Shown: in pieces, positions 54,385-63,850 of the stretch
Layout of the letters: each line of letters starts with the position of its first letter
How positions within the stretch are numbered: position 1 is the first letter of the stretch
Source of the DNA: Psettodes erumei
Taxonomy: Eukaryota; Chordata; Actinopteri; Pleuronectiformes; Psettodidae
DNA: 64,000 bases
NCBI GenBank assembly: GCA_016785225.1
Contig: JAFBJZ010000641.1
Span: 124,001-188,000 of the forward strand
Direction of reading: 5' to 3'
The notes under the pieces: generated by a model
The model's database searches: none
What the model was told of the DNA's origin: nothing
What the model saw: only the letters and a program-made list of their open reading frames with translations
Translations under genes and position numbers: made by a program

Positions 54385-54850
54385 AACCAGCGTTAAGGAC
54401 TTTTCACACAGAATTAAAGATCAACGTAACGGCACAAAAGTGTTTGTGTCAAATTGTTCCATCATCGCTCTATAAATATTCATTTTTGCCGCTTCACAAT
54501 CAGCGGCGCCGGTTCGCTCGAGAACCCGTCCTCAGATCCAGGTTCGCTCCCATCTTTATGATGTGTACATGCCAGGGCAGGAAATACAGCAACGGAAAGA
54601 GTGTGTGAGTGTGTGTGTGTGTGTGTGTGGGGGGGGGGGGGTGTATAGAAGGTCAGGGGGGGTTTGGACTATTTAAACGTGGGACATCAAGTCCATTTCT
54701 CCGTACAGTGGGACCACCTACCTTTAAATGAGAGGTGTCACACGGCGGTCTAATCTGAAAAACACTCAGATCCTAATCCCTGCGCTCGTCACCGCAGATG
54801 AAACGTTTCTCTCTCGCACTAATTTTCATGTGAACTGGAGAAGAAACTTG
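54385..54850. other. Mixed unique sequence with GT/G13 tract
   Basis: AT-rich unique sequence (CTATAAATATTC near 54470) followed by GT at 54609-54629 and G13 at 54629-54641. Weak regulatory content, no gene. Confidence 0.4.
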
Positions 54851-55075
54851 TGCTTTTTTTTTTGGATTTAATTATCACGCGGTGTTCTTGATAAGTGCAG
54901 ATTGGGGCTATTTGATAATATTCATTTTTTTTGGAGCTATCGCACGCAGCTCCTTTGATAATCTCTCATCTCCAGATGCTCTCTGGTGTGATTACGCCAA
55001 ATTGAAGAGGCCCAAACCGTAGTCATTAAAGAATCACTTCTCATTTTTGCAATTAGAGCGTTTCCACCGGTCTTG
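54850..55075. promoter_or_regulatory. Strong candidate conserved non-coding element
   Basis: TTTGATAAT occurs twice (54911-54919 and 54954-54962), flanking an inverted GGAGCT/AGCTCC pair (54933-54938 and 54948-54953). GTGATTACGCCAAATTG and TTTTTGCAATTAGAGCG follow. TGATAA is a GATA-type core and CTTTGAT a TCF/LEF-type core. Confidence 0.45.
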
Positions 55076-55559
55076 TGCTGGGAGACGCCGGCCTGCAGGA
55101 GCGTCGCTTCACAAACCGTTTGCACTCGCTTTGTTCAACTTTGACCTCGCACCGCCGCACCGCCGCCATCTTGACGAAACCCGCCGTCTTCACCTGAAAC
55201 TTCCCACTCTTGCCGCAACACGTAGACCTTCGAGTGATCCACTCTGCGAGTTCATCCATAATTCAGAGTCGAAAACCCCTTCGACTCCGAGCTCAGGTTA
55301 ACCGGCGCGCGTTGCATTTGTTTCTCTCTCCCCCCCAGCTTGGATTAAAAAAAAAAAAAAAAGAACGTGTCCCCTTTTTGTACCTAAGGTACATTTTCAC
55401 CACGGAGAGGTAAAAGCATGGGTAAGACGTTTTATACTTGCAGGGCGAGTGCACTGCGCGCGGGGCTCGGCGGGATAAATAATTCACCGGAGCATGTTTG
55501 AACAGGTACGGAAATAATCCCTCAGCAAAGCGAGAGTGGATATACCCCCCCCCACCACC

Positions 55560-55790
55560 ACCGCTGGTTCCAGAACAAGTTGAAGTGCAGAGAGGTCTCT
55601 AAACATATCAGCCGGGCCGGATGAAATATTAAAGCTTATTGGTTAGCGTGAGAGCGCGCGCTGTGCTGAGACAAGCAGGTAAACCTCGCTTGGCTCTCAG
55701 AGCAGACAGGTTGAGATATCTGACACTGGTAAATATTACATGGAAGTGTGTGCAAGCCAAAGGGTGGTGGTGGTGGTGGTGGTGGTGGTG
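55560..55790. promoter_or_regulatory. Candidate conserved non-coding element with (GGT)10 edge
   Basis: GAAATATTAAAGC, TTATTGGTTAGCG, TTGAGATATCTGAC and GTAAATATTACATGG, then a (GGT)10 array at 55763-55792 closes the block. Confidence 0.4.
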
Positions 55791-55794
55791 GTGG

Positions 55795-56800
55795 GGGCGG
55801 CCAGGTGAGCCCATCTCCTCCTGCACGAATCTGTTTGCACTGCAGAGGACGCGGGGTCACGCCGAGCAGGTGATCCACGTTAGCTCCACGCAGCTCCGAG
55901 CTAACGGACCATTTAGACGTTTAATAGCTAAAAACACGGGATTAGTCACCGGCGCTGCAGATATTATATCTGAGCTTCTGTGAGTAATGCTGAACATGGA
56001 GGAGAAACTCGCTCACCCACTTTAACCTCTCTGTCTTTTGCCTCCGGCGGCGTTGCAGACCCCAGGAAAGGACGGGGGTGTGGGGGTGGGGGTGGGTGGG
56101 GGCGGCGGCCCGCAGGCTGCAGGGGCGATGGGGTGGAGGTTGGAGGGGGCGAGGGGATAATTAAGCACGCACGGTGACAGCTGCAGCAGGTCCCGAGCAA
56201 AAGGCCCGAACTCCACTGAGCTGAATTAATGGCATCAGCACAGCCCGGCAGCGCCGCCGCCGCGGACATTTGATCATTAATTATCGGGCTCTGGACTGAG
56301 CCGGGCCCCGTGACCCCTCACCTGCCCGCCGGCGAGGCCTCACCTGTGCGGCGCCGCTGTAAACACGTCGTTGTGACGCCAGGACCCTTTTTTAATTCAC
56401 GTCAGAATGTGACGTTACAGTTGTCGCTTCCCGACGCGCGCCCGTGTTGTCAGATGCATGCTGATTTTTTCCTCTCGCACGCCGCTGTAGTTGCACGAAT
56501 TACATAATTGAAGCAGATGAATAATATAATCTGGCTCCTGACCGAGGTGACACGGACTGACGGACCAGATTCCTGGATTTTCCGTGTAAAGGAGAAAAAA
56601 AAGATGGTGGACTTTTTTTTTTTTTGGGGGGGGTATAAATATTTATAATAATGACGCACCCTCGTGTGTGTTGTGACTACGGTCCACATACACAAACAGC
56701 AGCAGTAGCCGGATCGCATTCCGATGATCCCGCCCTGGTTCGCGCTCCCGGTTTCGTCATTCCCAGCGGTCCCGGCGTGCATCCTTCCACGCTCCCCTTC
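55795..56800. other. GC-rich spacer with G-quadruplex tract
   Basis: Unique CpG-rich sequence. G runs at 56074-56102 (five or more blocks) are quadruplex-capable. AT-rich patches near 56225 (CTGAATTAATGGC) and 56495-56540 are weak regulatory candidates. No gene is recognised. Confidence 0.4.
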
Positions 56801-57090
56801 CTGCGTTACCTAGCTGTGATCTGAACGTGGGCACGGCGCGCGGCGGATGAGGTAACACCAGGCAATCTCCGCATGGTGCCGCTTGCATGGTTCAGATGAT
56901 CTGCCAGGCCGCCGCCGCTAATCACAATCTCTGCTCTCGTAATTGACCTTCCCGATTGAATAAAAATTACACGGAATTAAAATAGAAGACTCCGGGTTGC
57001 CGGTCCACGGGCGAGGCCTGGCTCGCTCACAAAGCTCGCAATTAACGCTAATCGGGGACAGGCCGTCCGCTGATTTAGGTGAGGGCGTCT
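56800..57090. promoter_or_regulatory. Candidate conserved non-coding element
   Basis: CCGCTAATCACAATCTC, CGTAATTGACC, TTGAATAAAAATTACACGG, GAATTAAAATAG and GCAATTAACGCTAATCGG. A dense set of homeodomain cores in a repeat-free block. Confidence 0.42.
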
Positions 57091-57441
57091 CGAGTCTGGA
57101 GGAGACCGGCGTGTGCCAAGCGAGGCTGTCGGGGAGAAGCTCGGAGAAGGAGGAGGAGGAGGAGGAGGAGGGCCTCCTCTTTAAAGATTGAAGCGCTGGC
57201 ATGCGGCGAGTAAATTCTGCATGTCACATCCGCCTGCAGAGGAGGTGCAGGTTACTCAGATCGGCTTTGATTTGAGAGAATAATTCAGGGCGGACGTTGT
57301 TTGCCGTGTCTAATCTGCAGGTTCCCGTGCCGAGGTCCCCGGCCCTCGTGTTGAGAACCCTCTCAGCGAGTTCATTTACCTTGAGCTATACTTACACCCG
57401 TCACAAAAGGCGTCTGTGTCGAGCCTCCTCTCCCTCCATCG

Positions 57442-57477
57442 CCCCCCCCCCCCACACACACACACACACACACACAC
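57442..57477. repeat. C12 and (CA)12
   Basis: A run of 12 C passes into a CA array. Confidence 0.95.
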
Positions 57478-57484
57478 TCACAAT

Positions 57485-57860
57485 GAGAGCGCTCAGCGTA
57501 ACGAATGGCGAGATGTGCGCGCGGCGCAATGGCCCGCGGGCCCTAATTGCGCTGATTGATTCGAGTTGCCGAGTCCGACCATAGAATTTTTATCTGAGGG
57601 AACCATCTTGAAGGAGAAGCCAATGATGACATTTATTTTTCACAGTTAACATCTTTACCCCCGCCTCCCTCCTCTTCCTCCACACTCACCAAGTTTACAT
57701 TAGAGATGGAGATCACAAGATATGCTGACTGTATGTGTGTGTGTCACACAGACCTCCTTTCAAAGTGCTTGAGATGCTATTCAATTGATATGGCCATTAA
57801 TGTGTGGAAGGGGAACCATTTCGGCGTGACTCTTGATGTGTCTGCATTTCGCCGCCACGT
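57485..57860. promoter_or_regulatory. Strong candidate conserved non-coding element
   Basis: GCGCTGATTGATTCG, GACATTTATTTTTCAC, AGTTTACATTAGAG, GATGCTATTCAATTGATATG and GCCATTAATGTGTGG in about 370 bp, with only a C-rich interruption at 57659-57690. A 62-codon frame from 57706 is open but has no domain. Confidence 0.45.
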
Positions 57861-57872
57861 TTTTTCTTTTTC

Positions 57873-57897
57873 TTTCTATAGAGCGCCGCTATAGAAA
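57873..57897. repeat. 9-bp hairpin in a pyrimidine-rich setting
   Basis: TTTCTATAG (57873-57881) pairs perfectly with CTATAGAAA (57889-57897) around the 7-nt loop AGCGCCG. TTTC-rich sequence surrounds it. Confidence 0.85.
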
Positions 57898-57987
57898 AAG
57901 CTTTCTTTCTTTTCTTTCTCTCGCTCTCTCTCTCTGTTCCGCAGCGTTAAGTAATTATCACGAGGATGCCTCCTAGCCTCGTTGCAG

Positions 57988-58017
<30 letters not shown>
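57988..58017. repeat. (AAG)10 microsatellite
   Basis: 30 nt of perfect GAA/TTC-class repeat. Confidence 0.95.
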
Positions 58018-58018
<1 letters not shown>

Positions 58019-58019
58019 G

Positions 58020-58345
58020 GAAGCGCGGGGGTTTTGAATTAAAAACATCCCTCACAGGTCGCCTCTTTGTGCGGGAGCTGTGCAGCAGCAGCAGGTTCGC
58101 AAGAACTTCAATTATCTTCCATTAACAGGGGGACGATTGATCTAAACATGCGGCGAACGGGCCAATAGCGCTACCTTAAAAGGAGTGTGGGGGGGGTTAA
58201 GGCCGAGCACCCCTATGGATCGGCCCTGTGGATCTATACAATCCACAGGCCCTCCTGCCTCCACCTGATTGAATAGCACGCTGAGGGCCTGCGGAGAGAC
58301 TCCAGTCACCGTATGCCATTGTCCAGATGCTCACCTACAGTCCGG
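58020..58345. promoter_or_regulatory. Candidate regulatory block
   Basis: TTCAATTATCTTCCATTAAC, GATTGATCTAAAC and CTGATTGAATAGC words, interrupted by a G7 run. It contains an imperfect inverted GGATCGGCC...GTGGATC and CCACAGG patch near 58215-58250. Confidence 0.3.
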
Positions 58346-58409
58346 GGGGGGGGGCACAGTGCAGGGCAGAGGAGCCCGGGTTTGATTTCCTGCCAGTTCA
58401 GATCTTCAC

Positions 58410-58440
58410 GGGGGGGGGGGGGGGGGGTGGGGGGGGGGGG
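58410..58440 (+). other. G18-T-G12 tract
   Basis: Thirty G in 31 nt, broken by one T at 58428. It is the most extreme G tract in the window and strongly quadruplex-capable. Confidence 0.9.
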
Positions 58441-58539
58441 CATTTGGCGAAGTGTAGCGTCGCACAAAAGAAGCGAGTTGTTTAAACGTGGAGTGGCCAG
58501 AAATCCTGACTTCAGTAAACTGCACGCTCCCGCCATCTG

Positions 58540-58563
58540 TTTTTTTTTTTTTTTTTTTTTTTT
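58540..58563. repeat. Poly(T) tract, T24
   Basis: An uninterrupted run of 24 T about 100 bp downstream of the G tract. Together they flank a short unique segment. Confidence 0.9.
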
Positions 58564-58564
58564 G

Positions 58565-59480
58565 CAGCTTGTTTATGTAAAGATATGTATTTTTTTCTTT
58601 TTTTTTTAAAAAACAGAAGAACTTAAGTGTAAACTGACTTTCAACCAGATGCAGATGTTGTTTATCGTAAGTAACGTCCATGAAATCTTTATTTAAAGCA
58701 ACAGCGAAGAGAAGGACTGTGGTGAAAAGCAAATTAATCACGAGTCCTGCTTTTCTTCACCCTAAACTTTTATTTGCACCGGCTTATAATCAGATTAAAT
58801 AACAGGAATTCAAATAAAGCTTTTCCCTTTTCTGCGGGAAGATGAAGCTGCTGCAGGTACCGTTTGAAATGCTAACGTCCAGATGTTTCGCGGCGGCGTG
58901 GACCCTGCAGATGTGTTAGCACCAGAAAAAGGAGTAATTTTGTCCGTGACGTATCACGGAAAAGCTTTTCATGTCACCTGTGTCCGACGGCGTCTGAAGA
59001 CATCAGACGTGAAACGGGGATGAGAGGAAAGTTGACTGTGACGATCGCTAATCGGGGGAGCTGCTGCTGTTGTTGTTGTTGTTGTTGTTGTCGTTGTTGT
59101 TGTGGTGGTGAAAACAGGTTCGACACCTTGTCAGAGGTGCAGAGGAGGCCGACGGCGTGCCGTGTAATTCCGCCGACTTGCCAAATTCCTGGTCATCCTA
59201 CCTTCAAACGCAAAACACTGATGCGTCTCCAATCGCGTTAGGTTTCCTGTTGAAAAGGATCCGACGCCAGCGGGGAGGCTCCGCGCACAAAGCCGCCGTC
59301 TTTCAGCGTCTGGTTTGCCAATCTCGCACCCTTCGCTGGCTCGAGCACCTTGAGGTGCGCTCATCTCTGATCATTATTTGATGACAGAAATCTGCAGGCA
59401 AAGACGGAAAGGAAAGGAAGGGGGGGACGCGCAGTTCCTTAGCAACGGGCGCCGGTGGTCCAAACAATTTCATTAAAGCG
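58565..59480. other. Spacer with (TTG)n, no gene recognised
   Basis: Mixed unique sequence containing an imperfect TTG array at 59069-59110. No supported gene. Confidence 0.4.
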
Positions 59481-59489
59481 TGGCACCTC

Positions 59490-59620
59490 TTAGCAGGTGG
59501 GTGAGTGTTGGAGGAGATAAACATTCATGAGCAGATTGGCTGCGGTATTTGCCAACATCACAATTGATGATATCAATTTGTTTGCGAAGCAGCTCAAATA
59601 TTGTAAGTGGATTAAGCGAA
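59490..59620. promoter_or_regulatory. Strong candidate conserved non-coding element with inverted ATTGAT
   Basis: Repeat-free 130 bp: GATAAACATTCATGAGCAG, GATTGGCTGCGG and a symmetric AATTGAT-GAT-ATCAATT pair (59562-59568 and 59572-59578). The inverted ATTGAT cores resemble ONECUT/CUX sites. A GTAAGT word at 59603 is not preceded by an acceptor. Confidence 0.48.
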
Positions 59621-59739
59621 GGTGTCGGCGGCGGTGAAGGAGTGTATCGGGACGTCTTTTTTTTTTCCACCCCCCCTCCACCTTCAATTGACGCCCGGCA
59701 AAACGCGTTTTCCCCCGTTTTTGTTTTCCCGGGGAATTA

Positions 59740-60420
59740 AAGTGACTTTAATCCAGGCGGCGCACACAACAAACTGTGTGTAACGCCTCAATTGTTTTTA
59801 TTCATAACGTGACGTAGGAGCGTAGATTTGATTATAATTAGCTGCGTTTCCTGTTTGCTGGATATTAGCAGGAAGAAAGATTTTTCTTTGCTGCAGCACG
59901 TAGCTTTTTGCTCGAACCCTGAACCTCCGTCCACAGTTTAACCAAACACGCACCAATGATTAACTTCCTCTCCCCCAGGTGAGCCCACCTGGCCCGACAA
60001 AAGGTAACCCATGCTTGACTCACCAACAGGTAATCATTTAACGGTTACGCCCATCTGCGGAGCAGTCAGGTGTGGAAACACCCAACCAACACACACAAAA
60101 AAAAAAAAAAGTGATGACACAGCGAGCTGCAGGAGTGAAGGGCTCCTGCTGTTTCCTTTAAACCGGGGGAGACAGCCCTTTGGAGATAAACTTGTCATTC
60201 AGCGACATTAAAGGCGAACGTGGCTCCATTTAAGCACTTCTCTTCCTTATCACTTTGATCGCGGGCGGCCCAATCAAGGAATGTAGACAAGAAGGGCCCC
60301 TTTGAAACCGGAGCGGCGCTGCTCCTAATTTGTGATGCCGTACTGTACGGAGCCCGGAGGTGCCGCGCCAGCCCGGATGAAAGAGGCTTTTTCAGCGCCG
60401 TAATGCGCCATACGACGCTT
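59740..60420. promoter_or_regulatory. Candidate regulatory blocks
   Basis: CTCAATTGTTTTTATTC and TTTGATTATAATTAGCTGCG (59820-59850), then CCAATGATTAAC, then CCAATCAAGGAATGTAGAC and CTCCTAATTTGTGATGCCG. An A14 run near 60099 interrupts. Regulatory content is moderate. Confidence 0.33.
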
Positions 60421-60487
60421 TTTCACGTCCGACCGCGCTCCGTGTCGTCGTCACAAGATCGGATGTGTGACGGATGTTCCCTGGTGT

Positions 60488-60522
60488 GGAGGAGGAGGAG
60501 GAGGAGGAGGAGGTGGTGGAGG
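60488..60522. repeat. (GGA)n/(GGT) tract
   Basis: About eight GGA units grading into GGTGGTGGAGG. Confidence 0.9.
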
Positions 60523-60529
60523 TGTGCCG

Positions 60530-61060
60530 GGTGGGGGCTGCCCTCAGGTTTCAGGTCAGCGTCTGGTTAAGGTGCAGGACAAAGAGCGGCTCTTTGTGTT
60601 TTGTTTTTAGTCATGAGCGGCCGCGGTGAATGATTCCTCAGACGCGTCGCCGTCTGAGCCAGGTGTCATGTGACCTGTGGATGTGAGAGGCCCCGTTGTC
60701 CCGCCACACTGTCACCTCTGTTCTCCCGCCGCCGTCGTCCACCTCTCTTTGCCCGAATTTTTTCGGTTCTGGTTCCGTCCCGTGACGGCGTGAAAGCTCC
60801 TTTCATTTCGGAGATGCGTCCTACGCCCGCGGGGGAACCGACGGCTCGCCGGACCGGCGACCGACGGAAGCGGTTCTGATCCGCGTGGGTGTAAATTTCC
60901 AAAAGCCATCCACTTCATCTACATTTTTATACGGTGGAGCTCAGCGACCTGCGGCTCCGCGCAGATTTACGACCGCCGAGACTGACGTAAATGAACTGGC
61001 GTTGCTTCCTCATCGTGACCTCCCCCCTCCTCCTCCTCCCTCCTCCCTCCCTCCCTCCCT
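60530..61060. other. CpG-rich spacer, no gene recognised
   Basis: Unique GC-rich sequence ended by a CCT/CCCT-rich pyrimidine tract (61020-61065). Frames up to 78 codons have no domain. Confidence 0.4.
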
Positions 61061-61076
61061 CCCCTGCGTTTTCCTC

Positions 61077-61108
61077 TGTCATCTTTTTGACACCTCAAAA
61101 AGATGACA
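61077..61108. repeat. Perfect 14-bp hairpin with 4-nt loop
   Basis: TGTCATCTTTTTGA (61077-61090) and its exact reverse complement TCAAAAAGATGACA (61095-61108) surround the loop CACC. It is non-repetitive in sequence, so it did not arise from a microsatellite. Confidence 0.9.
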
Positions 61109-61469
61109 TGGAAATACATGTGTCGGCGAGCGTGACAATGAAGGGGCCGTAAAGCAATGAAGAAAGCGGGAGAGGGGGAGAAAAAAAAAAAAAAAGAGGA
61201 AGAGCGGGACCTCGGCGTTTGTCACTGTCATGTCTATTGATTGATGACAAAGAAAACGATTGAGAGAGGTGCAGGGGGGGGAGACGGGCGGAGAGGATTT
61301 CATTTCTCCAGTCGAATATTCAAGGAGGAGACGTGCGCGGGCATTTTCGCCTCCCATTTCTCTTATTGTATTACATTCGTCAAGCGGCTTCCGGGACGTT
61401 CATCCAGAACCCAGATCTTCTGCAGAAGAGAAAAAAAAACAACCAAAAAAAAAAAAACGAAAGCACGTC

Positions 61470-61680
61470 TCTTTCCTGACAGCGGTATCAATTGTCTTGT
61501 CTTAGATGATCACGGCCACTGCATTACTTGGAAATTAACAGCTAGAATTTATGTAAGTGCCTCTCTCCTCGCTTCCTGCCGCGGCCGAGTCGCAGAAACA
61601 AATAATTGAATTGGTACAAGTACATAAAGCATTCCAGCGGCTAATGTAACAGGCCTAACTCGGTTAACGAAGGCAGGGGC
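61470..61680. promoter_or_regulatory. Strong candidate conserved non-coding element
   Basis: GGTATCAATTGTCTTG, GGAAATTAACAGCTAG, AATTTATGTAAGTGCC, AACAAATAATTGAATTGG and GGCTAATGTAACAGGCC. The CAATTGTC and ACAAATAATTG words suit SOX and homeodomain factors. Confidence 0.45.
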
Positions 61681-61707
61681 ACAGACCAGAGTGGGGTTAT
61701 ATAAGGG

Positions 61708-61723
61708 AAAAAAAAAAAAAAAA
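61708..61723. repeat. Poly(A) tract, A16
   Basis: An uninterrupted run of 16 A. Confidence 0.9.
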
Positions 61724-61739
61724 CCAGGCCGTGCATGCT

Positions 61740-62320
61740 AAACCTCCTCGTGCACGTTTTATCTCTCATCACCTTCCTCCATGTCGCCTCTTTAATTGGA
61801 AGTCTCCGCCTCAGTTGTGTATCACCTAAGACGCCGAGGAAACCTAAGCTGTCACAAAGTGTGCTTATTAAAATGGACGGGGAAAGATAAAAGCCTAAAC
61901 TCCCTCCTCCACCCTCCTCCACCCACCCTACCCCTTTTTTTTTTTTTTTTTACGAGGAGGCAGTGACTGTCTGAGTGCATCAGTCGTGGCTGAACGAGAC
62001 ACTTCGACCCCGGAGCGGTGTGTTTACCAAAAAAACTGGGTGAATTGTCCCTTTTATAATCAGAATCACTTAATGCACCATGTAGCATAAATGCACAGGA
62101 ATTTGTCTCGGAGCAATGTAAACAGAAACAAAACGCATGATATCTGTTTTCCTGGAAAAAACCCCCAAACACACACACACACACACAAGAACAACTGTAA
62201 TGTCTTGATAAATTTAGAAATATGAAATATTTTCCCTGGAGGAATCTGACAGCGATACGACTGAGCTGTGGAATAATTCAGAATAAATAAGGCGACCTCA
62301 CTTTTCACGCCGATCGTTCA
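61740..62320. promoter_or_regulatory. Candidate conserved non-coding elements
   Basis: CTCTTTAATTGGAAG, GTGCTTATTAAAATGG, ATAATCAGAATCACTTAATG, TTGATAAATTTAG and GGAATAATTCAGAATAAATA. T17 (61935-61951) and a CA array (62169-62187) interrupt. Confidence 0.35.
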
Positions 62321-62419
62321 AACCTTCCGTACGTGCGTTGCTGTTGTTGTTGTTGTTGGGGTTTTTTTTTTTTTTGTGCGTTCGCTCGGCAACATTCTTT
62401 GAATGTGCGCCGTGTTCGC

Positions 62420-62560
62420 TGAGACGTTACACCGCTCCTCTTGTGCATAATCGAGAATCAATACTTCATGCCACCGCATCGCTATGCAACAGCGTGCAGT
62501 GACCCATTTGGAAAAAAAAAAAAACCCTCAAGTTACATCAAATTGAAGTTCCCCGAATTC
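62420..62560. promoter_or_regulatory. Small candidate regulatory block
   Basis: GTGCATAATCGAGAATCAAT and a GCATCGCTATGCAACAGCG word, with an A14-class run at 62512-62524. Confidence 0.28.
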
Positions 62561-62689
62561 CAACCCCACCACCACCACCACCAGCTGCTGCACCACCCTT
62601 CCACTTTCCCAACTGCTGTAAATGTTCTGCTCCTGAACAGCTTCTGTTTGTTGTTGATATATTTTTTATTTTATTTTTTTTTTCTTCCT

Positions 62690-62925
62690 GCTGCTGCTGT
62701 GTATTTTGCTGAAGCTTTAGACTCTCATTAAATCAACTGAGGAACTGCAAGCCTCTATAAACATCAAATCTATAAATTGCACGGATGGTCTTACACTAGG
62801 TCTCAGACAGCGTTACCCTTTGATGAAAACTTCTGGGACAAAAACAGAAAAATAACTAGAGATTCTGAGGCAAGAAGAGAAAGTCTTGTTTTGACACTAA
62901 GATTAATTTACAAGTTTTCCCTCAC
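62690..62925. promoter_or_regulatory. Strong candidate conserved non-coding element
   Basis: CTCATTAAATCAACTGAGG, CTATAAACATC, TCTATAAATTGCACGG, AAAATAACTAGAG and CTAAGATTAATTTAC. AT-rich and repeat-free until A14/(TG)12 at 62931-62968. Confidence 0.42.
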
Positions 62926-62930
62926 TGGCA

Positions 62931-62991
62931 AAAAAAAAAAAAAATGTGTGTGTGTGTGTGTGTGTGTGAGTGAGGGAGGGAGGGAGGGAGG
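62931..62991. repeat. A14 - (TG)12 - (GGGA)n compound tract
   Basis: A run (62931-62944), TG array (62945-62968) and GGGA units (62973-62991) in direct succession. Confidence 0.9.
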
Positions 62992-63029
62992 GGTGAGAAG
63001 AGAAAGAGCAGAGAGAGATGAGAGGAGCT

Positions 63030-63225
63030 TTTGATATTTATTAGGCCTGGACCTCACCAAAGACCTCTCCCAGGACTGCCGATGTGACAATTAAGCCAGG
63101 TTGTGCTTTGACACTGTTTCCATAGGCAAGTGGCCAAAGTATATCTCCAGTCAAAATATCCATGCCAGCTAACAAGCTTGTTCCCTCTCCACAGAGCCGA
63201 GAAGAAAGGGAAAGCCTTGAGACAT
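63030..63225. promoter_or_regulatory. Strong candidate conserved non-coding element
   Basis: GATATTTATTAGGCC, GTGACAATTAAGCCAGG, CTTTGACACTG and GTCAAAATATCC in a 190-bp repeat-free block. A SOX-type ACAAT overlaps a homeodomain AATTAAG core. Confidence 0.45.
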
Positions 63226-63235
63226 GAACAAAAGC

Positions 63236-63258
63236 AAAAAAAAAAAAAAAAAAAAAAA
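63236..63258. repeat. Poly(A) tract, A23
   Basis: An uninterrupted run of 23 A. Confidence 0.9.
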
Positions 63259-63608
63259 GAGGACGAGGGGTATGAGAGGGTGCAAGACAGATAAATCAAA
63301 AATAAAGGCACTCCCCCTTTCTCTTTTTCGCCCCCTAAAATATAAAAAAAAAAAGGAGCCGCCGGAGTTTGCTGAAGAAAACGGCGTCAGCGACGAGACG
63401 TGATCAAGGTGTCGTGTGCAGCAGAACGCTCCGCCGGGGCCCGACACAATGCAGATAGGAAAGCGGGCCCCTGGGTGCTCGGCCCGGCCCGCTTTTGTTC
63501 CGCCTTAATGACCCTGCCTTGATTCCAGCCGGAGCGCTCGCGGCTCTCGCTACACCTTGCCTATTTAGCCCACAGTCATGTCAGCTCGCCTCTCCCCGTT
63601 GCTCAATC

Positions 63609-63664
<56 letters not shown>
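63609..63664. repeat. T20 - (GT)18 compound tract
   Basis: A run of 20 T joins directly to a GT array. Confidence 0.95.
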
Positions 63665-63669
<5 letters not shown>

Positions 63670-63670
<1 letters not shown>

Positions 63671-63850
63671 GTCTTAGAGGAGCTCCCTGCCACACAATGG
63701 CCATCTAAACTCATTAAGAAAATTCCGTAAAGAGCCATTAACAAACGGGTTCTCTTTGGCCAGAGATATCAGGTCTAATTAGGTGACCGTTCTTGACAGG
63801 GTTGCAAAAACAAAAGGCGCACTCGCATTTGAAAAGGTTCAGGTCCCGCA
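63670..63850. promoter_or_regulatory. Strong candidate conserved non-coding element
   Basis: AATGGCCATCTAAACTCATT, AGAGCCATTAACAAACGGG, ATATCAGGTCTAATTAGG and GCATTTGAAAAGG in a repeat-free block. A (CCT)7 run at 63872-63891 follows. Confidence 0.42.

Noticed and set aside
55053..55259. AAGATGGCGGCGG start on the minus strand
   Set aside because: The frame is short, unrecognised and lacks a consensus donor or promoter elements. It is probably only a YY1-type word.
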